64,000 nucleotides of DNA, from contig NW_027476686.1 of the NCBI RefSeq assembly GCF_051020955.1, positions 62,001 to 126,000 on the forward strand, written 5' to 3'. Under the pieces are notes generated by a model that saw only the letters and a list, made by a program, of their open reading frames with translations, had not been told where the DNA came from and ran no database searches. The DNA is from Megalopta genalis (taxonomy: Eukaryota; Arthropoda; Insecta; Hymenoptera; Halictidae). Positions 27,285 to 41,419 of this stretch are shown here, one piece after another (position 1 is the stretch's first letter; each line of letters starts with the position of its first letter). The position numbers and the translations under genes were made by a program.

Positions 27285-28197
27285 AAATGCAGGCGAAACA
27301 AACGAGTTAGCTTCAAACCCATGCGAAACACATGATTTAGCTTCAAATCGATGCGAAGTATATGGATTATCTTCGAAACCATGCGAAACAAATTGTTTAA
27401 CTTCAAATACTTGTGATATACATGATTTAGCTTCAACAGCATGCGAAACAAACGAGTTAGCTTCAAATCCATGCGAAACACATGATTTAGGTTCCAATGA
27501 ATGCGAATTAGAAGGGTTATTTTCGAATCCATGCGAAACAAATGATATAGCTTCAAATACATGTGATATACATGATTTAACTTCAACAGCATGCGAAACA
27601 AACGAGTTAGATTCAAATCCATGCGAAACACATGATTTATCTGCAAATCAATGCGAAGTAGAAGGCTTATCTTCGAAACCATGCGAAACAAATGGATTAG
27701 CTTCACATACTTGTGATATACATGATTTAGCTTCAACAGCATGCGAAACAAACGAGTTAGCTTCAAATCCATGCGAAACACATGATTTAGCTTCAAATAC
27801 ATGTGATATACATGATTTAACTTCAACAGCATGCGAAACAAACGAGTTAGATTCAAATCCATGCGAAACACATGATTTATCTGCAAATCAATGCGAAGTA
27901 GAAGGCTTATCTTCGAAACCATGCGAAACAAATGGATTAGCTTCACATACTTGTGATATACATGATTTAGCTTCAACAGCATGCGAAACAAACGAGTTAG
28001 CTTCAAATCCATGCGAAACACATGATTTAGCTTCAAATCAATGCGAAGTAGGAGGCTTATCTTCGAATCCATGCGAAACATATGATATAGCTTCAAATAC
28101 TTGTGATACACATGATTTAGCTTCAACAGCATGCGAAGCAAACGAGTTAACTTCAAGTCCAAGCGAAAAACATGATTTATCTTCAAATCAATGCTAA
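27262..28197 (+). other. Longest plus-strand open frame (311 codons), not called a gene
   Basis: It reads as decapeptides SNPCETHDLA, SNQCEVEGLS, SNPCETNGLA, SNTCDIHDLA and STACETNELA, with Ser at 1, Cys at 4, Glu or Asp at 5 and Leu at 9 almost always kept. The start lies inside a 31-nt unit and the stop is the TAA of the HindIII-bearing B unit. Its length comes from the 240-bp duplication. Elsewhere in the window the same frame is cut at short intervals by TGA in 'ggctgatc', TAA in 'gattaaaatc' or 'catgaataagc', and by indels. Of the two open frames this one looks more like a protein repeat, but I do not call it coding. Confidence 0.75.
27551..28030 (+). repeat. 240-bp tandem duplication with register skip
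   Basis: The 240 bp from 27551 repeat from 27791 without a visible difference. Eight units are not a multiple of five. At the joint an A unit ('catgatttag') is followed directly by D ('cttcaaatacatgtg'), skipping B and C. This copy yields the longest plus-strand open stretch, because neither copy of the duplicated block contains a plus-frame stop. Confidence 0.87.
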
Positions 28198-29124
28198 GTA
28201 GAAAGCTTAGCTTCAAATCCATGGGAATCAAATGGTTTAGCTTCAAATACTTGTGATATACATGATTCAGCTTCAACTGCATGCGAAACAAACGAGTTAG
28301 CTTCAAATCCATGCGAAACACATGATTTAGATAAAAATCAATGCGAAGTAGAAGGCTTATCTTCGAATAAATGCGAAACAAACGAGTTAGATTCAAATCC
28401 ATGCGAAACACATGATTTATCTTCAAATCAATGCGAAGTAGGAGGCTTATCTTCGAATCCATGCGAAACATATGATATAGCTTCAAATACTTGTGATATA
28501 CATGATTTAGCTTCAACAGCATGCGAAGCAAACGAGTTAACTTCAAGTCCAAGCGAAAAACATGATTTATCTTCAAATCAATGCTAAGTAGAAAGCTTAG
28601 CTTCAATTCCATGGGAATCAAATGGTTTAGCTTCAAATACTTGTGATATACATGATTCAGCTTCAACTGCATGCGAAACAAACGAGTTAGCTTCAAATCC
28701 ATGCGAAACACATGATTTAGATTAAAATCAATGGGAAGTAGAAGGCTTATCTTCGAATAAATGCGAAACAAATGATATAGCTTCAAATACTTGTGATATA
28801 CATGATTTAGTTCCAACAGCATGCGAAACAAATGAGTTAGATTCAAATCCATGCGAAACACATGATTTATCTTCAAATCAATGCGAAGTAGAAGGCTTAT
28901 CTTCGAAACCATGCGAAACAAATGGATTAGCTTCATATACTTGTGATATACATGATTTAGCTTCAACAGCATGCTAAATAAACGAGTTAGCTTCAAACCC
29001 ATGCGAAACACATGATTTAGCTTCAAATCAATGCGAAGAAGAAGGGTTATCTTCGAATCCATGCGAAACGAATAGATTAGCTTCAAATACCTGTGATATT
29101 CATGATTCAGCTTCAACTGCATGC

Positions 29125-32100
29125 GAAACAAACGAGTTAGCTTCAAATCCATGCGAAACACATGATTTAGCTTCAAATCAATGCGAATTAGAAGGGTTAT
29201 CTTCGAATCCATGCGAAACATATGATATAGCTACAAATACTTGTGTTATACATGATTCAGCTTCAACAGCATGCGAAACAAACGAGTTAGCTACAAATCC
29301 ATGCGAAACACATGATTTAGCATCAAGTCAACGCGAAGATGATGGCTTATCTTCAAATCCATGCGAAACGAATGATTTAGCTTCACATACTTGTGAATAT
29401 AAGTGATATTGCTTCAAATGAAGGCGAAACAAACGAGTTAGCTTCAAACCCATGCGAAACACATGATTTAGCTTCAAATCAATGCGAAGTATATGGATTA
29501 TCTTCGAAACCATGCGAAACAAATTGTTTAACTTCAAATACTTGTGATATACATGATTTAGCTTCAACAGCATGCGAAACAAACGAGTTAGCTTCAAATC
29601 CATGCGAAACACATGATTTAGGTTCTAATGAATGCGAATTAGAAGGGTTATCTTCGAATCCATGCGAGACAAATGATATAGCTTCAAATACATGTGATAT
29701 ACATGATTTAACTTCAACAGCATGCGAAACAAACGAGTTAGATTCAAATCCATGCGAAACAAATGGTTTAGCTTCAAATACTTGTGATGTACATGATTTA
29801 GATTCAACAGCATGCGAAACAAACGAGTTAGATTCAAATCCGTGCGAAACACATGATTTAGCTTCAAATCAATGCGAAGTAGAAGGCTTATGTTCGAATC
29901 CATGCGAAACAATTGGATTAGCTTCATATACTTGCGATATACATGATTTAGCTTCAACAGCATGCGAAATAAACGAGTTAGATTCAAATCCATGCGAAAC
30001 ACATGATTTAACTTCAAATCAATGCGAAGTGGAAGGCTTACCTTCGAATCCATGCGAAACATATGATATAGCTACAAATACTTGTGATATACATGATTCA
30101 GCTTCAACAGCATGCGAAACAAACGAGTTAGCTACAAATCCATGCGAAACACATGATTTAGCATCAAGTCAACGCGAAGTTGATGGCTTAGCTTCAAATC
30201 CATGCGAAACGAATGATTTAGCTTCACATACTTGTGAATATAAGTGATATAGCTTCAAATGAAGGCGAAACAAACGAGTTAGATTCAAATCCATGCGAAA
30301 CACATGATTTAGCTTCAAATCAATGCGAAGTAGAAGGCTTATCTTCGAAACCATGCGAAACAAATGGATTAGCTTCATATACTTGTGATATACATGATTT
30401 AGCTTCAACAGCATGCGAAACAAACGAGTTAGCTTCAAATCCATGCGAAACACATGATTTAGCTTCAAATCAATGCGAAGAAGAAGGGTTATCTTCGAAT
30501 CCATGCGAAACGAATAGATTAGCTTCAAATGCTTGTGATATTCATGATTCAGTTTCAACTGCATGCGAAACAAACGAGTTAGCTTCAAATCCATGCGAAA
30601 CACATGATTTAGCATCAAGTCAACGCGAAGTTGATGGCTTAGCTTCAAATCCATGCGCAGCGAATGATTTAGCTTCACATACTTGTGAATATAAGTGATA
30701 TAGCTTCAAATGGAGGCGAAACAAACGAGTTAGCTTCAAACCCATGCGAAACACATGATTTAGCTTCAAATCAATGCGAAGTATATGGATTATCTTCGAA
30801 ACCATGCGAAACAAATTGTTTAACTTCAAATACTTGTGATATACATGATTTAGCTTCAACAGCATGCGAAACAAACGAGTTAGCTTCAAATCCATGCGAA
30901 ACACATGATTTAGCTTCAAATCAATGCGAATTAGAAGGGTTATCTTCGAATCCATGCGAAACATATGATATAGCTACAAATACTTGTGATATACATGATT
31001 CAGCTTCAACAGCATGCGAAACAAACGAGTTAGCTACAAATCCATGCGAAACACATGATTTAGCATCAAGTCAACGCGAAGATGATGGCTTAGCTTCAAA
31101 TCCATGCGAAACGAATGATTTAGCTTCACATACTTGTGAATATAAGTGATATTGCTTCAAATGAAGGCGAAACAAACGAGTTAGCTTCAAACCCATGCGA
31201 AACACATGATTTAGCTTCAAATCAATGCGAAGTATATGGATTATCTTCGAAACCATGCGAAACAAATTGTTTAACTCCAAATACTTGTGATATACATGAT
31301 TTAGCTTCAACAGCATGCGAAACAAACGAGTTAGCTTCAAATCCATGCGAAACACATGATTTAGGTTCTAATGAATGCGAATTAGAAGGGTTATCTTCGA
31401 ATCCATGCGAAACAAATGATATAGCTTCAAATACATGTGATATACATGATTTAACTTCAACAGCATGCGAAACAAACGTGTTAGATTCAAATCCATGCGA
31501 AACAAATGGTTTAGCTTCAAATACTTGTGATGTACATGATTTAGCTTCAACAGCATGCGAAACAAACGAGTTAGATTCAAATCCATGCGAAACACATGAT
31601 TTAGCTTCAAATCAATGCGAAGTAGAAGGCTTATGTTCGAATCCATGCGAAACAATTGGATTAGCTTCATATACTTGCGATATACATGATTTAGCTTCAA
31701 CAGCATGCGAAATAAACGAGTTAGATTCAAATCCATGCGAAACACATGATTTAACTTCAAATCAATGCGAAGTGGAAGGCTTACCTTCGAATCCATGCGA
31801 AACATATGATATAGCTACAAATACTTGTGATATACATGATTCAGCTTCAACAGCATGCGAAACAAACGAGTTAGCTACAAATCCATGCGAAACACATGAT
31901 TTAGCATCAAGTCAACGCGAAGTTGATGGCTTAGCTTCAAATCCATGCGAAACGAATGATTTAGCTTCACATACTTGTGAATATAAGTGATATAGCTTCA
32001 AATGAAGGCGAAACAAACGAGTTAGATTCAAATCCATGCGAAACACATGATTTAGCTTCAAATCAATGCGAAGTAGAAGGCTTATCTTCGAAACCATGCG

Positions 32101-32659
32101 AAACAAATGGATTAGCTTCATATACTTGTGATATACATGATTTAGCTTCAACAGCATGCGAAACAAACGAGTTAGCTTCAAATCCATGCGAAACACATGA
32201 TTTAGCTTCAAATCAATGCGAAGAAGAAGTGTTATCTTCGAATCCATGCGAAACGAATAGATTAGCTTCAAATGCTTGTGATATTCATGATTCAGTTTCA
32301 ACTGCATGCGAAACAAACGAGTTAGCTTCAAATCCATGCGAAACACATGATTTAGCATCAAGTCAACGCGAAGTTGATGGCTTAGCTTCAAATCCATGCG
32401 CAGCGAATGATTTAGCTTCACATACTTGTGAATATAAGTGATATAGCTTCAAATGCAGGCGAAACAAACGAGTTAGCTTCAAACCCATGCGAAACACATG
32501 ATTTAGCTTCAAATCAATGCGAAGTATATGGATTATCTTCGAAACCATGCGAAACAAATTGTTTAACTTCAAATACTTGTGATATACATGATTTAGCTTC
32601 AACAGCATGCGAAACAAACGAGTTAGCTTCAAATCCATGCGAAACACATGATTTAGCAT
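29125..32659 (+). repeat. 1743-bp tandem duplication
   Basis: Copy one is about 29125-30867 and copy two about 30868-32610, with similarity running to about 32659. The length is 58 thirty-mers plus three bases, which the three 31-nt units in each copy account for exactly. Shared rare variants are 'gatattgcttcaaatgaagg', 'ggttctaatgaatg', 'gcttatgttcg', 'tacttgcgatatac' and 'ccatgcgcagcg'. Differences are few: 'gcgagac' against 'gcgaaac' near 29665, 'aaatggaggcg' against 'aaatgcaggcg', and 'gaagggtt' against 'gaagtgtt' near 32229. Confidence 0.88.
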
Positions 32660-35029
32660 CAAGTCAACGCGAAGTTGATGGCTTAGCTTCAAATCCATGC
32701 GAAGCGAATGATTTAGCTTCACATACTTGTGAATATAAGTGATATAGCTTCAAATGCAGGCGAAACAAACGAGTTAGCTTCAAACCCATGCGAAAGACAT
32801 GATTTAGCTTCAAATCAATGCGAAGTATATGGATTATCTTCGAAACCATGCGAAACAAATTGTTTAACTTCAAATACTTGTGATATACATGATCTAGCTT
32901 CAACAGCATGCGAAACAAACGAGTTAGCTTCAAATCCATGCGACACACATGATTTAGGTTCCAATGAATGCGAATTAGAAGGGTTATCTTCGAATCCATG
33001 CGAAACAAATGATATAGCTTCAAATACATGTGATATACATGATTTAACTTCAACAGCATGCGAAACAAACGAGTTAGATTCAAATCCATGCGAAACACAT
33101 GATTTATCTTCAAATCAATGCGAAGTAGGAGGCTTATCTTCGAATCCATGCGAAACATATGATATAGCTTCAAATACTTGTGATATACATGATTGAGCTT
33201 CAACAGCATGCGAAATAAACGAGTTAACTTCAAGTCCAAGCGAAAAACATGATTTATCTTCAAATCAATGCTAAGTAGAAAGCTTAGCTTCAAATCCATG
33301 GGATTCAAATGGTTTAGCTTCAAATACTTGTGATATACATGATTCAGCTTCAACTGCATGCGAAACAAACGAGTTAGCTTCAAATCCATGCGAAACACAT
33401 GATTTAGATTAAAATCAATGCGAAGTAGAATTCTTATCTTCGAATAAATGCGAAACAAATGATATAGCTTCAAATACTTGTGATATACATGATTTAGTTC
33501 CAACAGCATGCGAAACAAACGAGTTAGATTCAAATCCATGCGAAACACATGATTTATCTTCAAATCAATGCGAAGTAGGAGGCATATCTTCGAATCCATG
33601 CGAAACATATGATATAGCTTCAAATACTTGTGATATACATGATTTAGCTTCAACAGCATGCGAAGCAAACGAGTTAACTTCAAGTCCAAGCGAAAAACAT
33701 GATTTATCTTCAAATCAATGCTAAGTAGAAAGCTTAGCTTCAATTCCATGGGAATCAAATTGTTTAGCTTCAAATACTTGTGATATACATGATTCAGCTT
33801 CAACTGCATGCGAAACAAACGAGTTAGCTTCAAATCTATGCGAAACACATGATTTAGATTAAAATCAATGCGAAGTAGAAGGCTTATCTTCGAATAAATG
33901 CGAAACAAATGATATAGCTTCAAATACTTGTGATATACATGATTTAGTTCCAACAGCATGCGAAACAAACGAGTTAGATTCAAATCCATGCGAAACACAT
34001 GATTTATCTTCAAATCAATGCGAAGTAGAAGGCTTATCTTCGAAACCATGCGAAACAAATGGATTAGCTTCATATACTTGTGATATACATGATTTAGCTT
34101 CAACAGCATGCGAAATAAACGAGTTAGCTTCATACCCATGCGAAACACATGATTTAGCTTCAAATCAATGCGAAGAAGAAGGGTTATCTTCGAATCCATG
34201 CGAAACAAATGGTTTAGCTGCAAATACTTGTGATACACTTGATTTAGCTTCAACAGCATGCGAAACAAACGAGTTAGACTCAAATGCATGCGAAACACAT
34301 GATTTAGCTTCAAATCAATGCGAAGTAGAAGGCTTATCTTCGAATCCATGCGAAACAAATGGATTAGCTCCATATACTTGTGATCCACTTGAGTTAGCTT
34401 CAACAGCATGCGAAACAAACGAGTTAGCTTCAAATCCATGCGAAACACATGATTTAGCTTCAAATCAATGCGAATTAGAAGGGTTATCTTCGAATCCATG
34501 CGAAACATATGATATAGCTACAAATACTTGTGATATACATGATTCAGCTTCAACAGCATGCGAAACAAACGAGTTATCATCAAATCCAAGCGAAACACAT
34601 GATTTAGCTTCAAATTAATGCGAAGTAGATGGATTATCTTCGAATGCTTGCGACAAATGGTTTAGCTTCAAATACTTGTGATGTACATGATTTAGCTTCA
34701 ACTGCATGCGAAAAGAACGTGTGTAGCTTCAAATCCATGCGAAAAACATGATTTAGCTTTAAATCAATGCGAATTAGAAGGGTTATCTTCGAATCCATGC
34801 GAAACATATGATATAGCTTCAAATACTTGTGATATACATGATTTAGATTCAACAGCATGCGAAACAAACGAGTTAGCTTCAAATCCATGCGAAACACATG
34901 ATTTAGCTCCAAATCAATGCGAAGTGGAAGTCTTATCTTCGAATCCATGCGAAACAAATGGATTAGATTCATATACTTGTGATACACATGATTTAGCTTC
35001 AACAGCATGCGAAACAAACGAGTTATCTT

Positions 35030-38000
35030 CAAATCCAAGCGAAACACATGATTTAGCTTCAAATTAATGCGAAGTAGATGGATTATCTTCGAATGCATGC
35101 GACAAATGGTTTAGCTTCAAATACATGTGATGTACATGATTTAGCTTCAACTGCATGCGAAAAAAACGAGTTTAGCTTCAAATCCATGCGAAACACATGA
35201 TTTAGCTTCAAATCAATTCGAATTAGAAGGGTTATCTTCGAATCCATGCGAAACATATGATATAGCTTCAAATACTTGTGATATACATGATTTAGATTCA
35301 ACAGCATACGAAATAAACGAGTTAGATTCAAATCCATGCGAAACACATGATTTAGCTTCAAATCAATGCGAAGTAGATGGATTATCTTCGAATCCATGCG
35401 AAACAAATGGTTTATCTTCAAATACTTGTGATATACATGATTTAGCTTTAACAGCATGCGAAACAAACGTGTTATCTTCAAATCCAATCGAAACACATGA
35501 TTTAGCTTCAAATGAATGCGAAGAACATGGATTATCTTCGAATCCATGCGAAACAAATGGTTTAGCTTCAAATACTTGTGATGTACATGATTTAGCTTCA
35601 ACTGCATGCGAAAAAAACGAGTTAGCTTCAAATCCATGCGAAACACATGATTTAGCATCTAATCAATGCGAAGTAGGAGGCTGATTTTCGAATCCATGCG
35701 AAGCAAATGGTTTGGCTTCAAATACTTGTGATACGCTTGATTTAGCTTCAACAGCATGCGAAACAAACGAGTTAGATTCAAATCCATGCGAAACACATGA
35801 TTTAGCTTCAAATCAATGCGAAGTAGATGGCTTATCTTCGAATACATGCGAAACAAATGGATTAGCTTCATATACTTGTAATATACATGATTTAGCTTCA
35901 ACAGCATACGAAATAAACGAGTTAGATTCAAATGCATGCGAAACACATGATTTAACTTGAAATCAATGCGAAGTAGAAGGGTTATCTTCGAATCCATGCG
36001 AAACAAATGGTTTAGCTGCAAATACTTGTGATACACTTGATTTAGCTTCAACAGCATGCGAAACAAACGAGTTAGACTCAAATGCATGCGAAACACATGA
36101 TTTAGCTTCAAATCAATGCGAAGTAGAAGGCTTATCTTCGAATCCATGCGAAACAAATGGATTAGCTCCATATACTTGTCATATACATGATTTTTAGCTT
36201 CAACAGCATACGAAATAAACGAGTTAGATTCAAATCCATGCGAAACACATGATTTAACTTGAAATCAATGCGAAGTAGAAGGGTTATCTTCGAATCCATG
36301 CGAAACAAACGGTTTAGCTGCAAATACTTGTGATATACACTATTTAGCTTCAACAGCATGCGAAACAAACGAGTTAGATTCAAATCCATGCGAACACATG
36401 ATTTAGCTTCAAATCAATGCGAAGTAGAAGGATTATGTTCGAATCCAAGCGAAACAATTGGATTAGCTTCATATACTTGCGATATACATGATTTAGCTTC
36501 AACAGCATGCGAAATAAAGGAGTTAGCTTCAAGTCCAAACGAAAAACATGATTTAGCATCAATTCAACGCGAAGTTTATGGCTTAGCTTCAAATCCATGC
36601 GTAACGAATGATTTAGCTTCAAATCAATGCGAAGTAGATGGCTTATCTTCGAATACAAGCGAAACAAATGGATTAGCTTCATATACTTGTGATATACATG
36701 ATTTAGCTTCAACAGCATACGAAATAAACGAGTTAGATTCAAATCCATGCGAAACACATGATTTAACTTGAAATCAATGCGAGGTAGATGCACTATCTTC
36801 GAATCCATGCGAAACAAATGGTTTAGCTTCAAATACTTGTGATGTACATGATTTAGCTTCAACAGAATGCGAAACAAACGAGTTAGCTTCAAATCCATGC
36901 GAAACACATGATTTAGCATCTAATAAATGCGAAGTAGAAGGCTGATCTTCGAATCCATGCGAAGCAAATGGTTTGGCTTCAAATACTTGTGATACCCTTG
37001 ATTTAGCTTCAACAGCATGCGAATCAAACGAGTTGGATTCAAATCCTTGCGAAACACATGATTTAGCTTCAAATCAATGCAAAGTACATGGGTTATCATC
37101 GAATCCATGCGAAACAAATTGTTTAACTTCAAATACTTGTGATATACATGATTTAGCTTCAACAGCAAGCGAAACAAACGAGTTCGATTCAAATCCATGC
37201 GGAACACATGATTTAGCTTGAAATCAATGCGAAGTGGAAGGCTTATCTTCGAATCCATGCGAAACGAATAGTTTAGCTTCAAATGCTTGTGATATACATG
37301 ATTCAGCTTCAACTGCATGCGAAACAAAAAAAGTTACCTTCAAATCCATGTGAAACACATGATTTGGATTCAAATACTTGTGATACACTTGATTTAGCTT
37401 CAACAGCATGCGAAATAAAGGAGTTAGCTTCAAGTCCAAACGAAAAACATGATTTAGCATCAATTCAACGCGAAGTTTATGGCTTAGCTTCAAATCCATG
37501 CGTAACGAATGATTTAGCTTCAAATCAATGCGAAGTAGATGGCTTATCTTCGAATACAAGCGAAACAAATGGATTAGCTTCATATACTTGTGATATACAT
37601 GATTTAGCTTCAACAGCATACGAAATAAACGAGTTAGATTCAAATCCATGCGAAACACATGATTTAACTTGAAATCAATGCGAGGTAGTAGGGTTATCTT
37701 CGAATCCGTGCGAAGCAAATGGTTTGGCTTCAAATACTTGTGATATACATGATTTAGCTTCAACTGCATGCGAAACAAACGAGTTAACTTCAAATCCATG
37801 CGAAACACATGATTTAGCTTCAAATCAATGCGAAGCGGAAGGCTTATCTTCGAATACATGCGAAACATATGATATAGCTTCAAATACTTGTGATATACAT
37901 GGTTCAGTTTCAACTGCATGCGAAACAAACGAGTTAGCTTCAAATCCATGCGAAACACATGATTTAGCTTCAAATCAATGCGAAGTAGGAGACTTATCTT

Positions 38001-38861
38001 CGAATCCATGCGAAACAAATGGTTTAGCTTCAAATACTTGTGATGTACATGATTTAGCTTCAACAGCATGCGAAACAAACGAGTTATCATCAAATCCAAG
38101 CGAAACACATGATTTAGCTTCAAATTAATGCGAAGTAGATGGATCATCTTCGAATGCATGCGACAAATGGTTTAGCTTCAAATACTTGTGATGTACATGA
38201 TTTAGCTTCAACTGCATGCGAAAAAAACGTGTGTAGCTACAAATCCATGCGAAACACATGATTTAGCTTCAAATCAATGCGAATTAGAAGGGTTATCTTC
38301 GAATCCATGCGAAACATATGATATAGCTTCAAATACTTGTGATATACATGATTTAGATTCAACATCATGCGAAACAAACGAGTTAGCTTCAAATCCATGC
38401 GAAACACATGATTTAGCTTCAAATCAATGCGAAGTAGATGGATTATCTTCGAATCCATGCGAAACAAATGGTTTATCTTCAAATACTTGTGATATACATG
38501 ATTTAGCTTTAACAGCATGCGAAACAAACGTGTTATCTTCAAATCCAATCGAAACACATGATTTAGCTTCAAATGAATGCGAAGAACATGGATTATCTTC
38601 GAATCCATGCGAAACAAATGGTTTAGCTTCAAATACTTGTGATGTACATGATTTAGCTTCAACTGCATGCGAAAAAAACGAGTTAGCTTCAAATCCATGC
38701 GAAACACATGATTTAGCATCTAATCAATGCGAAGTAGGAGGCTGATTTTCGAATCCATGCGAAGCAAATGGTTTGGCTTCAAATACTTGTGATACGCTTG
38801 ATTTAGCTTCAACAGCATGCGAAACAAACGAGTTAGATTCAAATCCATGCGAACACATGAT
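35030..38861 (+). repeat. Two copies of a 0.77-kb block, 3061 bp apart
   Basis: The block 35030-35800 recurs at 38091-38861. Both copies contain the 28-nt C unit 'gaatgcatgcgacaaatgg' (two A's lost), an A run at 'gcgaaaaaaacg', 'caaatccaatcg' and 'gcgaagaacatgg'. Single-base differences occur, and the second copy has the shortened 'gcgaacacatg' near its end. A third, shorter relative of the 28-nt unit lies near 34640. Confidence 0.8.
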
Positions 38862-41419
38862 TTAGCTTCAAATCAATGCGAAGTAGAAGGATTATGTTCG
38901 AATCCAAGCGAAACAATTGGATTAGTTTCATATACTTGCGATATACATGATTTAGCTTCAACAGCATGCGAAATAAACGAGTTGGATTCAAATCCATGCG
39001 AAACACATGATTTATCTTCAAATCAATGCGAAGTAGATGCACTATCTTCGAATCCATGCGAAACAAATGGTTTAGCTTCAAATACTTGTGATGTACATGA
39101 TTTAGCTTCAACAGAATGCGAAACAAACGAGTTAGCTTCAAATCCATGCGAAACACATGATTTAGCATCTAATAAATGCGAAGTAGAAGGCTGATCTTCG
39201 AATCCATGCGAAGCAAATGGTTTGGCTTCAAATACTTGTGATACCCTTGATTTAGCTTCAACAGCATGCGAATCAAACGAGTTGGATTCAAATCCTTGCG
39301 AAACACATGATTTAGCTTCAAATCAATGCAAAGTACATGGGTTATCATCGAATCCATGCGAAACAAATTGTTTAACTTCAAATACTTGTGATATACATGA
39401 TTTAGCTTCAACAGCAAGCGAAACAAACGAGTTCGATTCAAATCCATGCGGAACACATGATTTAGCTTGAAATCAATGCGAAGTGGAAGGCTTATCTTCG
39501 AATCCATGCGAAACGAATAGTTTAGCTTCAAATGCTTGTGATATACATGATTCAGCTTCAACTGCATGCGAAACAAAAAAAGTTACCTTCAAATCCATGT
39601 GAAACACATGATTTGGATTCAAATACTTGTGATACACTTGATTCAGCTTCAACAGCATGCGAAATAAAGGAGTTAGCTTCAAGTCCAAACGAAAAACATG
39701 ATTTAGCATCAATTCAACGCGAAGTTTATGGCTTAGCTTCAAATCCATGCGTAACGAATGATTTAGCTTCAAATCAATGCGAATTAGAAGGGTTATCTTC
39801 GAATCCATGCGAAACATATGATATAGCTTCAAATACTTGTGATATACATGATTTAGCTTCAACAACATGCTAAACAAACGAGTTAGCTTCAAGTCCAAAC
39901 GAAAAACATGATTTAGTATCAAGTCAACGCGAAGTTGATGGCTTTGCTTCAAATCCATGCGAAACGAATGATTTAGCTTCACATACTTGTGAATATAAGT
40001 GATATAGCTTCAAATGCAGGCGAAACAAACGAGTTAGCTTCAAACCCATGCTAAACACATGATTTAGCATCTAATCAATGCGAAGTAGAAGGCTAATCTT
40101 CGAATCCATGCGAAACAAATGGTTTAGCTTCAAATACTTGTGATACACTTGATTTAGCTTCAATAGCATGCGAAGCAAACGAGTTAGCTTCAAATCCATG
40201 CGAAACATATGATTTATCATCTAATCAATGCGAAGTAGAAGGCTGATCTTCGAATCCATGCGAAGCAAATGGATTGGCTTCAAATACTTGTGATACACTT
40301 GATTTAGCTTCAACAGAATTCGAAACAAACGAGGTAGCTCCAAGTCCATGCGAACACATGATTTAGCTTCAAATCAATGCGAGGTAGGAGGCTTATATTC
40401 GAATCCATGCGAAACAAATGGTTTAGCTTCAAATACTTGTGATATACATGACTTAGCTTCAACAGCATGCGAAACAAACGAGTTAGCTTCAAATCCATGC
40501 GAAACACAAAATTTAGCTTCAAATCAATGCGAATTAGAAGGGTTATCTTCGAATACATGCGAAACATATGATATAGCTTCAAATACTTGTGATATACATG
40601 ATTTAGCTTCAACAACATGCTAAACAAACGAGTTAGCTTCAAGTCCAAACGAAAAACATGATTTAGTATCAAGTCAACGCGAAGTTGATGGCTTTGCTTC
40701 AAATCCATGCGAAACGAATGATTTAGCTTCACATACTTGTGAATATAAGTGATATAGCTTCAAATGCAGGCGAAACAAACGAGTCAGCTTCAAACCCATG
40801 CTAAACACATGATTTAGCATCTAATCAATGCGAAGTAGAAATCTAATCTTCGAATCCATGCGAAACAAACGGTTTAGCTTCAAATACTTGTGATATGCAT
40901 GATTTAGCTTCAACAGTATGCGAAACAAACGAGTTAGCTTCAAATCCATGCGAAACGCATGATTTACCATCTAATAAATGCAAAGTAGAAGGCTGATCTT
41001 CGAATCCATGCGAAGCAAATGGTTTGGCTTCAAATACTTGTGATACACTTGATTTAGCTTCAACAGAATGCGAAACAAACGAGGTAGCTTCAAGTCCATG
41101 CGAACACATGATTTAGCTTCAAATCAATGCGAGGTAGGAGGCTTATCTTCGAATCCATGCGAAACAAATGGTTTAGCTTCAAATACTTGTGATATACATG
41201 ATTTAGCTTCAACAGCATGCGAAACAAACGAGTTAGCTTCAAATCCATCCGAAACACATGATTTAGCTTCAAATCAATGCGAATTAGAAGGGTTATCTTC
41301 GAATCCATGCGAAACAAACGGTTTAGCTGCAAATACTTGTGATATACACGATTTAGCTTCAACAGCATGCGAAACAAACGAGTTAGATTCAAATCCATGC
41401 GCACACATGATTTAGCTTC

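Larger units (their letters stand above)
14791..34190 (+). repeat. Array domain, family III
   Basis: This is the largest domain. Diagnostic units are 'gaagtatatggatt' followed by 'aaattgtttaacttc'; 'ggttccaatgaatgcg' with 'gggttattttcg'; 'gaagaagaagggttatc' with 'gaatagattagc' and 'tgatattcatgattc'; 'gatttagttccaacagc'; and a B unit 'atgctaagtagaaagctt' carrying a HindIII site. Unit length is mostly 30 bp, so minus-strand frames stay open for hundreds of codons. Fourteen 31-nt units occur, in two clusters (16.2-20.3 and 27.2-32.7 kb). Large recent duplications of 240, 600, 1350 and 1743 bp lie inside this domain. Confidence 0.85.
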
